Shown one piece after another: positions 1-10,718 of a stretch of 64,000 nucleotides of DNA (within the stretch, counting starts at the first letter, position 1; each line of letters opens with the position of its first letter). Position numbers and translations under genes: made by a program. Source of the DNA: Isoperla grammatica (taxonomy: Eukaryota > Arthropoda > Insecta > Plecoptera > Perlodidae); assembly GCA_945910005.1 (NCBI GenBank), contig OX246748.1:13949429-14013428 (forward strand). Direction: 5' to 3'. The notes under the pieces are model-generated. The model did no database searches. It was not told where the DNA came from and saw only the letters and a program-made list of their open reading frames with translations.

Positions 1-54
1 TCATCAAAGCACGCAAACCTGCCCACCACAATAAGGTAGCAGTCCATGGGCAGG
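1..54 (-). repeat. Family A retroposon, 5'-end fragment cut by the window edge
   Basis: This is the end of a Family A copy that continues to the left. It contains the terminal inverted pair CCTGCCCA (18-25) and TGGGCAGG (47-54) that ends most full-length A copies. Strand is given as minus because the (AATC)n tail of the family reads as a 3' tail only on that strand. Confidence 0.8.
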
Positions 55-265
55 CGTATACATCGAGAACACGCGCTTGACGCACGGCACCTTCAAGCAG
101 TGGTGTATCCAAGGGCCATGCCCCCCCATAAAAAATATGCGGACAGAAGAAACCGTTTCCAAAGTGACGCCTGTGTCAGGACTTCGCGTGAGAAAGAAAT
201 TTGATATCCCTTGATTCAAAGGCAAATTCACTAGAGTAGAATATAATAAATTATTGATTGATTTA

Positions 266-318
266 TGGCTTTAGGGCGCTTAGAACAGCGAGGGTTATTC
301 GCGCCTCCAAGATGTATA
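266..318 (-). repeat. Family D-like 3'-end fragment
   Basis: The stretch reads ctttagggcgctt, then ttattcgcgcc and tccaagat. It is a diverged relative of the Family B and D ends (aagggcgctt, then cattttgcgccaccaagat). The flanks 55-265 and 319-702 hold no recognisable gene; 319-702 is AT-rich. Confidence 0.5.
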
Positions 319-702
319 TAACCAGTATATTTTGAAAACAGTTAAATTAGAGCGATAATCGGTGTCCAAAAACATTGCCCAAGTCAACATGTGTAGATCA
401 TCATAGTCATAGTCATTAAAACATAGCCATGGTCGATAAATGGGAATTATTTAAAAAGAATAAAGAATAAAAGTGTGTAGTATAATAATATAATATGAGT
501 TTAGTGTAAGAAACCAACTCTATGAAATTGCACGATTCTGAAACGTGTTCACAGGCGTTTAAAACGTCATGTGAAAAAAATTCAAGGTCTCTGGACTAGG
601 GATTTCGCCACAGACGCCTTCCGATGTTCGACTCTCCACATGGTCCATTCGCGGATATGCCACTGCATGAAAAAAAAATGTGCCCCCCCTAACAAGATGG
701 AT

Positions 703-1113
703 GATTGATTGATATTTGGGCTCAACGTCTCATATTTTTGCAAATTGGCTAATCAAGACGATGAGTGGGTGATAATGAAGATGAAATTGGGGGATCTTTG
801 GAGGAAAAAGGCAAGTAGGACGGCGCGTGAGGAAAGGGGAAAGGGGAGGAAAGGGATTGGGGTGTGGACTGCACTTCGTCGACTTTCTCCTCGACCAGTC
901 CGGCTAGGGTGGCCCTACCAGAAGCATACGCTTCCGCCGGCATAGCTCTCGGGATCACTAGAGCACACAAACCTGCCCACCACGATAAGGTAGCAGGCCC
1001 CTGTTGTTTTACGACGCTCTCGACAGCCACATCATACGACGTCGGTCTTAGGCGCCTCTTACGACGGACAGTCACCCTAGACGGAGGCCAAATTCTGCCC
1101 CCGGCTCAGACTG
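703..1113 (-). repeat. Full-length Family A (703-1001) next to a Family C 5' end (1028-1113)
   Basis: 703-1001 runs from GATTGATTGATATTTGGG through the purine-rich middle (gaggaaagg) to cctgcccaccacgataagg. 1028-1113 holds a C-type block (catacgacgtcgg, then gcgcctcttacgac, then gtcaccctagac). Open frames across it on both strands are repeat translations, not genes. Confidence 0.75.
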
Positions 1114-1157
1114 GGAGTAAAAAAACTGCCGAAAGTAGTGATTGACGCAAGTAGTTG

Positions 1158-1470
1158 CTTGATTGATTAATGGGGCTTAACGTCTCATATTTGTGCAACA
1201 ATGGCTAATCGAGTCGATGAGCGGGTGATAATGAAGATGAGAAGATGATGATGAAGAATAAAGAACATCCGAATCAGATCTATAGTACGTCGCGTGGGTC
1301 GTCATAAGGGAGTCCAGCAAGGGAGGGCAGGGCCAAGTGGGAGGAGAAATATTCAGTGGGACAGGGGGGTGGGGAAGGGACAGGACAGGATCTCCTTTTG
1401 TCGCCTCTTACGACCAGCAGAGTCACTCCGGGCCTATTGTACCCGGGGGCGAGACTTGTCGCAAGTAGTT
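1158..1470 (-). repeat. Chimeric retroposon: A-type 3' end, C-type 5' end
   Basis: It begins like Family A (gattgattaatggggcttaac) but ends like Family C (gtcgcctcttacgaccagc, then gcctattgtacccggg). A second copy with the same unusual middle (cagatc..attgtacgtcgcg, gggagtccagcaaggg) lies at 30620-30830, so the chimera has itself been copied. Confidence 0.65.
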
Positions 1471-1638
1471 GCTGTTTGTTTCTTTAATACCATAGCTAGG
1501 GTGTTCTAGAGTGGGCCAAGTTACCGGTGAGTGGACTGTGGAGACCTACATGTCTGCTCTAACATGATGCGCTGTCTGTTCAAAGTAAGCAGCGCTTCCA
1601 CAACAAAACGTCCGCAGCGCGAAACTTTGATCGAAGTC

Positions 1639-1790
1639 TAGGTGTCTACTTTACCGCCGCAGTAAGTAGTTCATACTCCGCCGGTAGACGTCAGCACAAG
1701 GTTGGTAAGTGTAGGTGTTTACTCTACCACACCGGCAAGTAGTTCATTTCATACTCCGCTGCTGGATGGCAGCACGTGGTTAGTGTTTAT
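1639..1790. repeat. Two-copy tandem repeat, period 73
   Basis: taggtgtctac at 1639 recurs as taggtgtttac at 1712, and both are followed by gtaagtagttcat or caagtagttcat and a cagcac motif. The rest of 1471-1830 shows no gene. Confidence 0.6.
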
Positions 1791-1831
1791 TGTTGGTTCG
1801 TACATTGGGTTTGGTTATTTATTAACCAGTT

Positions 1832-2450
1832 GATTGATAGATAGATATTTGGGCTTAACGTCTTATATTTTTGCAACTTGGCTAATCAAGACGATGAGTG
1901 GGTGGTAACGAAGATGAAATTCTGGGCTCTGTGGAGGAAAGGGGCAAGAAGGAGGGCGCATGATGAAAGGGGAAAGAGGAGGAAAGGGGATAGATAGATA
2001 TTTGGGCTTAACATCTCATTTTTTTGCAACTTGGCTAATCGAGACGACGAGTGGGTGAAATATGGAGACAAAATTAAATATGAGGCTGTTTGGATTGATA
2101 GATAGATATTTGGGCTTAACGTCTCATATTTCTGCAACGAGGCTAATCGAGACAATGAGTGGGTGATATATGAAGATGAAATATGGAGCTGTTTGGAGGA
2201 AAGGGGCAAGTAGGAGGGAGCATGAGGAAAGGGGAAAGGGGGGGAAAGGGGATTGGGGTGTCGACTGCACTTCGTCTGACTTCTCCTCCTCGACCAGTCC
2301 GGCTAGGGTGGCCCTACCAGAAGCATACGCTTCCGCCGGCATAGCTCTCGGTATCAACAAAGCACGCAAACCTGCCCACCACGATAAGGTAGCAGTCCTT
2401 GGGCAGGTAGAGGCTGTTTGGAGGAAAGGGGCAAGTAGGAGGGCGGGGAG
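1832..2450 (-). repeat. Cluster of Family A copies
   Basis: Partial copies occupy 1832-1992 and 1993-2094. A full copy fills 2095-2407 and ends cttgggcagg. A middle fragment, 2408-2450, follows it. All are in the same orientation. Confidence 0.75.
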
Positions 2451-2780
2451 GACATTACCCCTAAGTCCAGACTGTTGAACGGAGTGTTGCGTGCAGCGGT
2501 CCCCCCGTGCCGACTCCAAGCAAGGAGATCACTAATGCTCACACATTAGCCATCATTATTTATTAGTTGTTGTTGAACGAGGTATTTAAGAGCCAAGTCA
2601 TATGACTTCGGAGTAGATTAGAGGAAAGATATACTTCTGTGCGTGTCACGCTGGTCTATAGTTATTTTTAAGCACCATTTGTACTCATCATGTTGTATTG
2701 AATTCAGTGTAATTTGTTTCGATTTTCGATTTTTATATTGTTTTATGTTATTCTGTGTCGATCGCCAACAGCTTTGGCTG
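2451..2780. other. Unassigned sequence with a decayed Family C end
   Basis: 2569-2612 (tgttgttgaacgag, then gtcatatgacttcgg) looks like a decayed C 3' end. No splice-bounded open frame is convincing in the rest. Confidence 0.35.
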
Positions 2781-2782
2781 CA

Positions 2783-2975
2783 GAGACCAATAAATTTGAA
2801 TTTATTGGGTTTAAGGGCGCTTCATCAGTTAGGTCATTTTGCGCCACCAAGATAGTGTTTTGCAAGCTAAGTAATTAAGTAACTATGAAAGTAGTAATTA
2901 TGTTTTAATTTTATATGAATTTAATTTATATTATTTTATATTATATTTATAATTGGTTGTATTTAAAATTGTTTA
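2783..2975 (-). repeat. Family B non-LTR 3' end, 5'-truncated
   Basis: The stretch reads aatttgaatttattgggttt, gcgcttcatcagttaggtc, gcgccaccaagat, and then the AT-rich 3' UTR shared with 23131-23294. 2976-3322 is AT-rich without a gene, apart from a (GTATT)n microsatellite at about 3290-3322. Confidence 0.75.
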
Positions 2976-3322
2976 TCATAGTGATTGTGTACACAATCAG
3001 CTATCGGAGTTTCATCTGTATCTGTGTTTATATAATTATGTTGGCTAGTTACTTTCAATTTTTAATTTGTAACTCCCTTGAGAATGAGAGGTGCAAGTTT
3101 CTCGAAACGTAGAGTTAATAAATGATGTATTTAATATTTATTTTATTTATATTTACTTATTTCTTACTTTCATTAATACTTATTATTTCTTACTTCTGTA
3201 TCTCTGTATGTTATTCAGTTACTCTACGTGGAATAACAATTTGTAATAGAATCTCGCCACTTTTGTTTTACAAAACCAAATAAAGATGTGTTGTATTGTA
3301 TTGTATTGTATTGTATTGTATT

Positions 3323-3720
3323 GATTGATATTTGGGCTTAACGTCTCATATTTTTGCAACGAGGCTAATCGAGACAATGAGTGGGTGATATATGACGATG
3401 AAATAGGGGGCTGTTTGGAGGAAAGGGGCCAATAGGAGGGCGGGGTGGAAAGGGGAAGGGGGAGGAAAGGGGATTGGGGTGTGGACTGCATTTCGTCTGA
3501 CTCCTCCTCCTTGACCAGTCCGGCTAGGGTGGCCCTACCAGAAGCATACGCTTCCGCCGGCATAGCTCCAGGAATCATTAAAGCACGCAAACCTGCCCAC
3601 CACGATAAGGTAGCAGTCCATTATATTATTATTATTATTATTATTATTTGTGGTTTAAAGGCACAAAACATCTGGGTTATCAGTGCCTATTTTCCCTATT
3701 TAAATCTTGTTTATGGGCAG
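3323..3720 (-). repeat. Full-length Family A (3323-3619) followed by Family E end (3620-3700)
   Basis: The A copy ends at gtagcagtcc. An (ATT)n run (3624-3650) and a Family E end (gtggtttaaaggcacaaaac, then ctgggttatcagtgcctat) follow. The same E end and (ATT)n recur at 26566-26665. Confidence 0.7.
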
Positions 3721-4828
3721 GATTTTGAACTATTAAAGATTAATAATTTATAATAGCGTATTTATTTTAGTAAATATGGCTATATGTCGACGCGAGGCGC
3801 GACACCCGTACAACCTCCCACCAACGAAACGAGTGAACATTTCCAACGTCTCTCATTAATCAAACTGTAATGTTCAACAATACTAAACGACGAGAATCCG
3901 AGTTTAAAACACAAAAGATTATTATAACGACATTCAACCAACTAGTTATATACAGTATACACTCCCTGTGTTTAGCCAGATGGAGGATAATTTATATTCC
4001 CCCTCCTCCTCCCCTCCCCCACCCACCCCCTCATCCGTCTCAACTCAAGTCGACTTACCCAAAAACTAAAATATTTAACCAATTGTAAGTTACTCCGCAT
4101 TCTGTCTTTATTACCCTCGCCGGTTGGTCGTTGCCTCAGCCTCACAACGACCGTGCCGGTCGTTAAATTATACCACAGAGTTAACTTGGGAGATTGTTAT
4201 CTAAGCACACGGATCTTGCATCTTAAATGCTCGCGGCGTTTAGTCTTTGTCCCTTATCTAGGTATAAAGTGCGATATTTTAACTAAGCAGTTTCCACCAT
4301 AACTCGTCGGCCGCTCTTCTTCTGTTTAATTAGGTTAATGAGGTTGAAACACAGATTGCGTTTGCTTTGTTCAACCGTCTTACTTAACTGATAACAGATG
4401 AATCTCGAACTTCTTTGTCTGATAAATTATTAAAGTCTTTGGCTGGCGTCGCAACAGAGAAATGTCCTATGCTAAGAAAGGGTGTTTTGTGTGTTTAGCG
4501 TTGGGAATACGAGTGAAATAAGAGACAATATAAATGTTTACATCATCGTTGGTTGGCATTGGGGCCTAAACGTGTCTATTCCGCTGTAAAGGCTAATCGA
4601 GACGATGAGTGGTGATGGGTGATGAACAAATGATGTCAATAATAATAACAATAATAATAATATATCAGCAAATGGTATTGTTCCGCGTAAACTCCATGAC
4701 AGTATTAAACTAATTGGTCTCCAACCAAACATATACATCGAGATGCAAAAAGTAATAATTTTGAACACGTGTAGGATAGTGCGAAAATTTTTGAACTAAG
4801 AAGAATGAAGACTTCAAGAAGTTCTCCA
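3721..4828. other. AT-rich unassigned sequence
   Basis: No gene seen. A degenerate Family A fragment (ggcctaaacgtgtct, then ggctaatcgagacgatgag) lies at 4555-4630, and a pyrimidine-rich CCTCC tract at 4000-4030. Confidence 0.4.
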
Positions 4829-4835
4829 TCCTGAT

Positions 4836-4912
4836 GGTGGTTTTCGTGGTTTCCACCATACGAAGAGCGAATGCTGGGATGAGTACAAATCAGCCACGAC
4901 CGTGCATAGCCT
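4836..4912 (+). repeat. SINE 3'-domain fragment (GCGAATGCTGGGA type)
   Basis: The stretch reads gtggttttcgtggtttcc, then gagcgaatgctgggatgag, then cagccacgaccgtgc. This order resembles a tail I recall from SINEs of insects and other arthropods. A related core (aaggcgaatgctgggattgag) follows the tRNA-like head at 5445-5595. 4913-5160 is AT-rich with (AAT)n and no gene. Confidence 0.55.
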
Positions 4913-5164
4913 AAGTACTTGCATTCACAGTTTGTTTTGGAAAAATAATATGGACAATGATATATTAGACTTTAATAAGTAGACTAATATAATAGTAATA
5001 TAGTAAGAGTAGTAAGAGTAATATAGTAGACTTTAATAAGGTAAACACATGGAAATACTTGACATTTATGTCCGTACAACATGTTTACGCCGGTTTTGAC
5101 CGAGTTTGTGTGTATTGCAATAATAAAATAATAATAATAATAATAACAACAATGTTTTGGATTA

Positions 5165-5393
5165 TTTGTTCTTTGACGACGTACTCAACAACAATTATCA
5201 TAATTAATTGTTGTTCACCCAACTTCCTCAACCATTAGGTAATGTGAGGTCAAATTGGAAAAACAATTAGATTCATAGGGATAAATCAAAATTGGTAGAA
5301 TAGGAAAAGCGGAGGAACTCATTTAGTCACGTCTTATGACTGGCAGAGTCACCCTGGGACAAATTCCACCCCGAGGCCAGGGGTGAAATTATT
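5165..5393 (-). repeat. Family C retroposon, nearly complete
   Basis: The 3' end block (ctttgacgacgtactcaaca) and the 5' end block (cgtcttatgactggcagag, then tcaccctgggac) lie 150-200 bp apart in the expected order. Confidence 0.6.
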
Positions 5394-5444
5394 AATCTAG
5401 ATGAATGAATAAATTCATATTGTTTAATTATTATTGTTGTTTAC

Positions 5445-5595
5445 CACCGATAGCGGTGGCTCAGCGGTAAGAACCGAGGCTCTTATTCGGGAGGTTGCCG
5501 GTTTGATACCGGCCAATGGCAGTCCTGACTGAAGGCTTTTTCCAAGGTTTTCCTTAGTCACAAGGCGAATGCTGGGATTGAGTCATACTATCAGA
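5445..5595 (+). repeat. tRNA-derived SINE
   Basis: An A-box-like TGGCTCAGCGG is at 5457-5467 and a B-box-like GGTTTGATACC at 5500-5510. The B box sits in a perfect 5-bp T-arm stem (GCCGG/CCGGC). No good 7-nt anticodon loop can be folded, and the sequence runs on into a SINE body (ggttttccttagtcac, gcgaatgctggga). I therefore call it a SINE with an internal pol III promoter and not a tRNA gene. It is one of the few repeats with its sense strand on plus. Confidence 0.65.
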
Positions 5596-5598
5596 ATT

Positions 5599-5661
5599 TG
5601 AATTTGAATTTATTGGGTTTAAGGGCGCTTCAACCAGTTAGGTCATTTTGCGCCACCAAGA
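5599..5661 (-). repeat. Short Family B 3' end (about 63 bp)
   Basis: gaatttgaatttattgggtt through ttgcgccaccaagata, with no further B sequence. Confidence 0.7.
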
Positions 5662-5739
5662 TACCTATAGTTAGTCCCTATAGTTAGATTGTCTCTGGAT
5701 TTGTTTCCTACGGAAAACATTATTAATATTGTTGTTTAC

Positions 5740-6010
5740 CGCGGCAGGTCAAAGGTCATATGGCGCCTGCCCTGGTCGCGTGCACCTCTCACCACGGCGC
5801 GTGCAGGGGTGGGGGGTGGGGGAGGTGGCGACGTCCGCCCCCTCCCCTCGTTCCACCCCCCGCCGAGACGTAGCCCGCCCGCCATTGTCCGACAAATAGG
5901 TTATTGCAGTCCTTAAACAGTGAAGAGCGGCCGCAAGTCTTTGTGACGTCACTCTGACAAGTGCGCTGATTGACCTGCCATCTGGCGGTCGTCGGCGCAA
6001 CACTCCTCAT
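5740..6010. promoter_or_regulatory. GC-rich island with a DR1 nuclear-receptor motif
   Basis: AGGTCAAAGGTCA at 5746-5758 is a perfect direct repeat of AGGTCA with one spacer base, the DR1 arrangement bound by HNF4/RXR-type receptors. It opens a GC-rich, CpG-containing stretch that contrasts with its AT-rich flanks. No adjacent gene is seen, so a regulatory role is inference. Confidence 0.35.
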
Positions 6011-6049
6011 TGAAATGGGAATCGAATTATGTTAGAAGTAACAGCTAGC

Positions 6050-6290
6050 GTCTGTCTGCCAGGGCTTTGTTGCTTGTTGATTAACGGGACGATAGTAAAC
6101 GAGCTCGTGAGATGTCTGCCCTTTGTTGCCTCGCACGACAGGCAGAGCTGCTATAGGCTACGATGTGATCAATCAACGGATTGCTTAACAACAAGCGCGT
6201 TCTAGGTCATAATGCGCCTCTTACGACAAGCAGAGCTACCCTGGGCTTAACCTACCCCACTCGGGACCAAACGGGCGAGGAGAAGGAAAG
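6050..6290 (-). repeat. Family C end blocks, two partial copies
   Basis: 6125-6150 (ttgcctcgcacgacaggcag) and 6211-6275 (cgcctcttacgacaagcag, then agctaccctgggc) are C-type 5' ends. Confidence 0.5.
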
Positions 6291-6296
6291 AAACAA

Positions 6297-6822
6297 GATT
6301 GATATTTGGGCAACTTGGCTAATCAAGACGATGGGTGGGTGATAATGAAAATGAAATTGGGGGCTCTTTGGAGGAAAGGGGCAAGTAAGAGGGCGAGTGA
6401 GGAAAGGGGATGAACGGGGATTGGGGTGTGGACTGTGAGATTTAAGGTAATTCAGGTATTCAGGTGAGGATACAGGGAAATTGGAGAATCTAATTTTTGT
6501 ATTTTTATTTGGTATAAGATGATGATGATATTTAGACTTAAAGTCTCATATTTTTGCAACGAGGCTAATCGAGATCTTGAGTGGGTGAAATATGAAGATG
6601 ATGGTGATATAGGTAAAGGGCAAGTAGGAGGGCGGGGAGGAAAGGGGAAAACGGAGGAAAAGAGAGTGGGGAGAATGTGGACTGCATTTCGTCTGACTTC
6701 TCCTCCTCTACCTGTCCGGCTAGGGTGGCCTACCAGAAGCATACGCTTCCGCCGACATAGCTCTCGGGATCAGCAAAGCACGCAAACCTGCTCACCACAA
6801 TAAGGCAGCAGTTCCTGGGTAG
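6297..6822 (-). repeat. Two Family A copies
   Basis: 6297-6436 is partial. 6517-6822 is full length, with a (GAT)n-like start and an end reading ttcctgggtagg. 6437-6516 and 6823-7168 hold no recognisable feature. Confidence 0.7.
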
Positions 6823-7169
6823 GAGGAAAAGGAAATGGTTTTGTAATTTTTCGAGTATTTAATAACGATGCAATGATCAATTGCAACGGGAAGTGAAAGT
6901 TATGATTGCAAAGTGGCATCCCTTTAAACCGGAACACTATAAACCAGCAGACTCTCTTGTGCCCGACCCCACCTGTTCTCTGGGGGGTCGTGACGTCATA
7001 GACCATTCAGTTCTGCACCCCGAGTGAGTGACGTATTGGGCTCGACTAGCGCCATATGCCGCCGGATGAAAGCCCTGCATATGTCTCTGGGTTTAGACAT
7101 TATGACCGGCCCGGCTATGCATAATGAGGGCCTCAACAGGGTGGCGCGTCATCACCACTCTAACACATA

Positions 7170-7760
7170 GATAGATAGATAGATAGATAGATATTTGGGC
7201 TTAACGCCTCATATTTTTGCAACTTGGCTAATCGAGACAACGAGTGGGTGAAATATGAATTGATGGAAAGGTTTGGAGGAAAGGGGCAAGTAGGAAAAGT
7301 GGGGAGGAAAATTTAAGAGGAGATATTGATCTTTGGACTTAACGATTGATTGATATTTGGGCTTAACGTCTTATATTTTTGCAACTTGGCTAATCAAGAC
7401 GATGAGTGGGTGATAATGAAGATGAAATTGGGAGCTCTTTGGATGAAAGGTGCAACTCAGTGCAAGTAGGAGGGCGCGTGAGGAAAGGGGAAAGGGAAGG
7501 AAAGGGGATTGGGGTGTGGACTGCATTTCGTCTGACTCCTCCTCCTCGACCAGTCCGGCTAGGGTGACCCTACCAGAAGCATACGCTTCCGCCGGCATAG
7601 CTCTCGGGATCATCAAAGCACACAAACCTGCCCACCACGATAAGGTAGCAGTCCCTGGGCAGGAATTGAGACGATAAGTGGGTGAAATATGAAGTAGAAG
7701 ATGTTTGGTGGAAAGGGGAAGTAGGAGAGCTGGGAGGAGAAGTGGAAGGTGAGGAAAAGA
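7170..7760 (-). repeat. Family A cluster
   Basis: A (GATA)n-headed partial copy is at 7170-7310. A full copy is at 7343-7663, ending ctgggcagg. A middle fragment is at 7664-7760. Confidence 0.75.
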
Positions 7761-7784
7761 GAAAGAGGTTCATACTGACCGAGA

Positions 7785-8180
7785 AGACTTGTGTACTCGA
7801 GAGAAGTCAAGATCATATGACGTCGGTTTACTATTACATAATCTATGACTATGACGACACCACCTCGCAAGGTCATATGACGTCGGTTCATTATTACATC
7901 ATCAATGACGACACCACCTTGCTAGGTCATATGACTCCGGTTCACTATTACATAATCTATGACAATGACGACACCACCTTGCAAGGTATATGACCGAGAA
8001 GTCTTCACCAAGGTCATATGACGTCAGTTCACTTAAAATCATCATGACGACACCACCTTGCAAGGTATATGACCGAGAAGTCTTCATCAAGGTCATATGA
8101 CGTCGGTTCACTGTTACATCATCAATGACGACACCACCTTGCAAGGTATATGACCGAGAAGTCTTCACCAAGGTCACCTC
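7785..8180. repeat. Minisatellite built on catatgacgtcggttc
   Basis: About five irregular units carry gtcatatgacgtcggtt, atgacgacaccacctt, and in later units gcaaggtatatgaccgagaa. Unit length alternates between roughly 60 and 90 bp because the gagaagtcttc segment is present only in some. The core resembles the Family C tip (aggtcatatgacgtcgg), so it may be an expanded C end. Confidence 0.65.
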
Positions 8181-8605
8181 ATATCGTCACAGGGTAGTGT
8201 GAGTGTGTGTGGTTACATCTCGCATATGGTCCATACATTGCCTTTTAATAGCTTACACACAATGCGTACCGGCAATACAAGTGCGTGGTACTCGCAGACA
8301 CAATCATGGAGCACCAGACATATGGCTTTCAACGCCCATAGCTACATCAACAGATTGTGCGGCCTGTATGATGTGTTTGTTCTCCAAAAAGTAACGCATT
8401 GACAGAACTTGTACGACCGGCAGAGTCGTCTTGGACCTCATTGCATCTCGAAGTTTTAAAGTTTGAAATGTTTCCGATTAGGTCATCCTATCTTGCACCC
8501 CTGAGATTTGATTATTTGAGTTTGACGACGAACTCGACAACTATATCATATGAAGGCCGGGGAGTCTTTGGAGGAAAAGGGGCAAAAGAAAGGGGCAAGT
8601 AGGAG
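8181..8605. other. Unassigned, with Family C pieces
   Basis: 8398-8425 (cttgtacgaccggcagagtc) and 8520-8600 (ttgacgacgaactcgacaac, then a gaggaaaaggggc middle) are C-type. No gene is supported in the rest. Confidence 0.35.
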
Positions 8606-8609
8606 GACG

Positions 8610-9055
8610 GATTGATTGATTGATTGATTGATTGATATTTGGGCTTGACGTCTTATATTTTTGCAACTTGGCTAATCGAGACGATAAGTGGGTGAAATAT
8701 GAAGATGGAATAGGAGGTTGTTCGGAGGAAAGGGGCAAGTAGGAGGGCGGGGATGAAAGCAGAAAGGGGAGATTGATTGATATTTGGGCTTAACGTCTCA
8801 TATTTTTGCAACTTGGCTAATCGAGACGATGAGTGGGTGAAATATGAAGATGGAATAGGAGGGTGTTTGGAGAAAAGGGGCAAGTAGGAGGGCGGGGAGG
8901 TTAGGGGAAGGGGAGGAAAAGGGAGTGGTAAGGATGTGGACTGCATTTCACTGACTTCTCCTCGACCAGTCCGGCTAGGGTGGCCCTACCAGAAGCATAC
9001 GCCTCCGCCGGCATAGCTCTCGGTATCAGCAACGCACGCAAACCTGCCCACCACG
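8610..9055 (-). repeat. Two Family A copies, the second full length
   Basis: 8610-8770 starts with (GATT)n and is partial. 8772-9055 runs to cctgcccaccacgag. 9056-9299 is GC-rich, non-repetitive and gene-free as far as I can see. Confidence 0.75.
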
Positions 9056-9299
9056 AGTGCGACTGTACCCCAATCAGTCGGGGGGTGGGGTGGAGGGTGC
9101 TCGGCTCTATTCACGACGCCGGACTCACGAGAGTTGAACGAGCCATTGAGGCGGCCATCTGCCACCCCTGGGGCCGACATCAATGCGGGAATAACATGTG
9201 CTGGAAATAAGATTTTAATAGCGTTGCGAATCACTGATGACGATTCAGCCACTCACCCGCTCCGCGCGCAGTCACCGGCGAGGACCGGAACTAGCGCGG

Positions 9300-9458
9300 C
9301 GATTGATTGATATTTGGGCTTAACGTCTCATATTTTTGCAACGAGGCTAATCGAGACAATGAGTGGGTGATATATGAAGATGAAATATGGGGCTGTTTGG
9401 AGGAAAGGGGCAAGTAGGAGGGAGCGTGAGGAAAGGGGAAAGGGGAGGAAAGGGGATA
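9300..9458 (-). repeat. Family A, 5'-truncated
   Basis: Starts gattgattgatatttggg and stops within the purine-rich middle. Confidence 0.75.
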
Positions 9459-9571
9459 TACCTCGAATACTGACACCGGTGGGAACTTCATTTTATCTAT
9501 GCTGTTATTTTTTTGTTTTTTTAATTGTTTTTTGTTTTTATGTTTTATATCGTACTCACTTACATAGGTAT

Positions 9572-9690
9572 ATGCGCCAAAAACAAGTATCGCAACCAAC
9601 TGTAATCGACTGGTCATCGTTTTGCCGCGAGGTCTGTGAGAACTGGATGGCCAAACGAAAAGCGCAAATCGGCGGTGATGGCAAAATTGT
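9572..9690 (+). pseudogene. Fragment of an ISXO2/IS1595-like (Merlin-type) DDE transposase
   Basis: The plus-strand frame reads MRQKQVSQPTVIDWSSFCRE followed by VCENWMAKRKAQIGGDGKIV. I recognise this as the stretch just before the first catalytic aspartate (usually VEIDES) in the ISXO2-like transposase proteins common in invertebrates. The frame is cut exactly there by an inserted Family A copy (starts 9691, agatagatag), so the catalytic core is absent. A pyrimidine-rich tract (9495-9545) upstream could be an intron end. This is a dead remnant. The identification rests on motif memory. Confidence 0.55.
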
Positions 9691-10440
9691 AGATAGATAG
9701 ATAAATATTTTTGCAACTTGGCTAATCGAGACAATGAGTGAGTGAAATATGAAGATGAAATATGGGGCTGTTGGGAGCATTAATTGATTGATTGATTGAT
9801 TGATATTTGGGCTTAACGTCTTATATTTTTGCAACTTGGCTAATCGAGACTATGAGTGGGTGAAATACGAAGATGATTTTGATTATTTGGGCTTAACGTC
9901 TCATATTTTTGCAACGAGGCTAATCGAGACAATGAGTGGGTGAATTATAAAGATGAAATAGGGGGCTGTTTGGAGGAAAGGGGTTAGTAGGAGGGCGGGG
10001 TGGAAAGGGGAAGGGGTGGAAAAGGGAGTGGGAAAGATGTGGACTGCATTTTGTCTGACTTCTCCTCCTCGACCAATCCGGCTAGGGTGGCCCTACCAGA
10101 AGCATACGCTTCCGCCGGCATAGCTCCAAGAATCATCGAAGCACTCAAACCTGCCCACCAAGATAAGGTAGCAGCCCCTGGAGGAAAAGGATAAGTAGGA
10201 TTGATTGATTGATTTTCGGCTTAACGTTTTATATTTTTGCAACTTGGCTAATCAAGACGATGAGTGGGTGATAATGAAGATGAAATAGGGGGCTGTTTGG
10301 AGGAAAGGGGCAAGTAAGAGGGCGGGGTGGAAAGAGAAAGGGGTGGAAAAGGGAGGGAGGAGGTTGTGGAGAAAAGGGGCAAGTAGGTGGGCGCGTGAGG
10401 AAAGGGGAAACGGGAGGAAAGGGGATTGGGCTGTGGACTG
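9691..10440 (-). repeat. Family A cluster
   Basis: Copies lie at 9691-9782, 9783-9878, 9880-10183 (full) and 10199-10440. The last is two purine-rich middles joined at about 10375. Confidence 0.75.
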
Positions 10441-10443
10441 CAC

Positions 10444-10563
10444 TTTGTTATTATAATTATTATTATTATTATTATTATTATAATTATTATTATTATTATT
10501 ATAATTATTATTATTATTATAATAATTATTATTATTATAATGATGATTATTATTATAATGATG

Positions 10564-10611
<48 letters not shown>

Positions 10612-10616
10612 ATTAA

Positions 10617-10697
<81 letters not shown>

Positions 10698-10718
10698 CAT
10701 TATTATAATTATTATTGG
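10444..10718. repeat. Long (ATT)n microsatellite
   Basis: About 270 bp of near-pure TTA/ATT repeats with a few TAA and GATGATTA interruptions. It abuts the tip of a Family C end (10719-10765, gtggtgtttaacgacgtact), so it is the greatly expanded (AAT)n tail of that retroposon. Poly-Ile and poly-Tyr frames here are meaningless. Confidence 0.9.

Noticed and set aside
5445..5520. Functional tRNA gene
   Set aside because: A and B boxes and the T-arm are present, but no proper anticodon arm or acceptor stem can be made and a SINE body follows.
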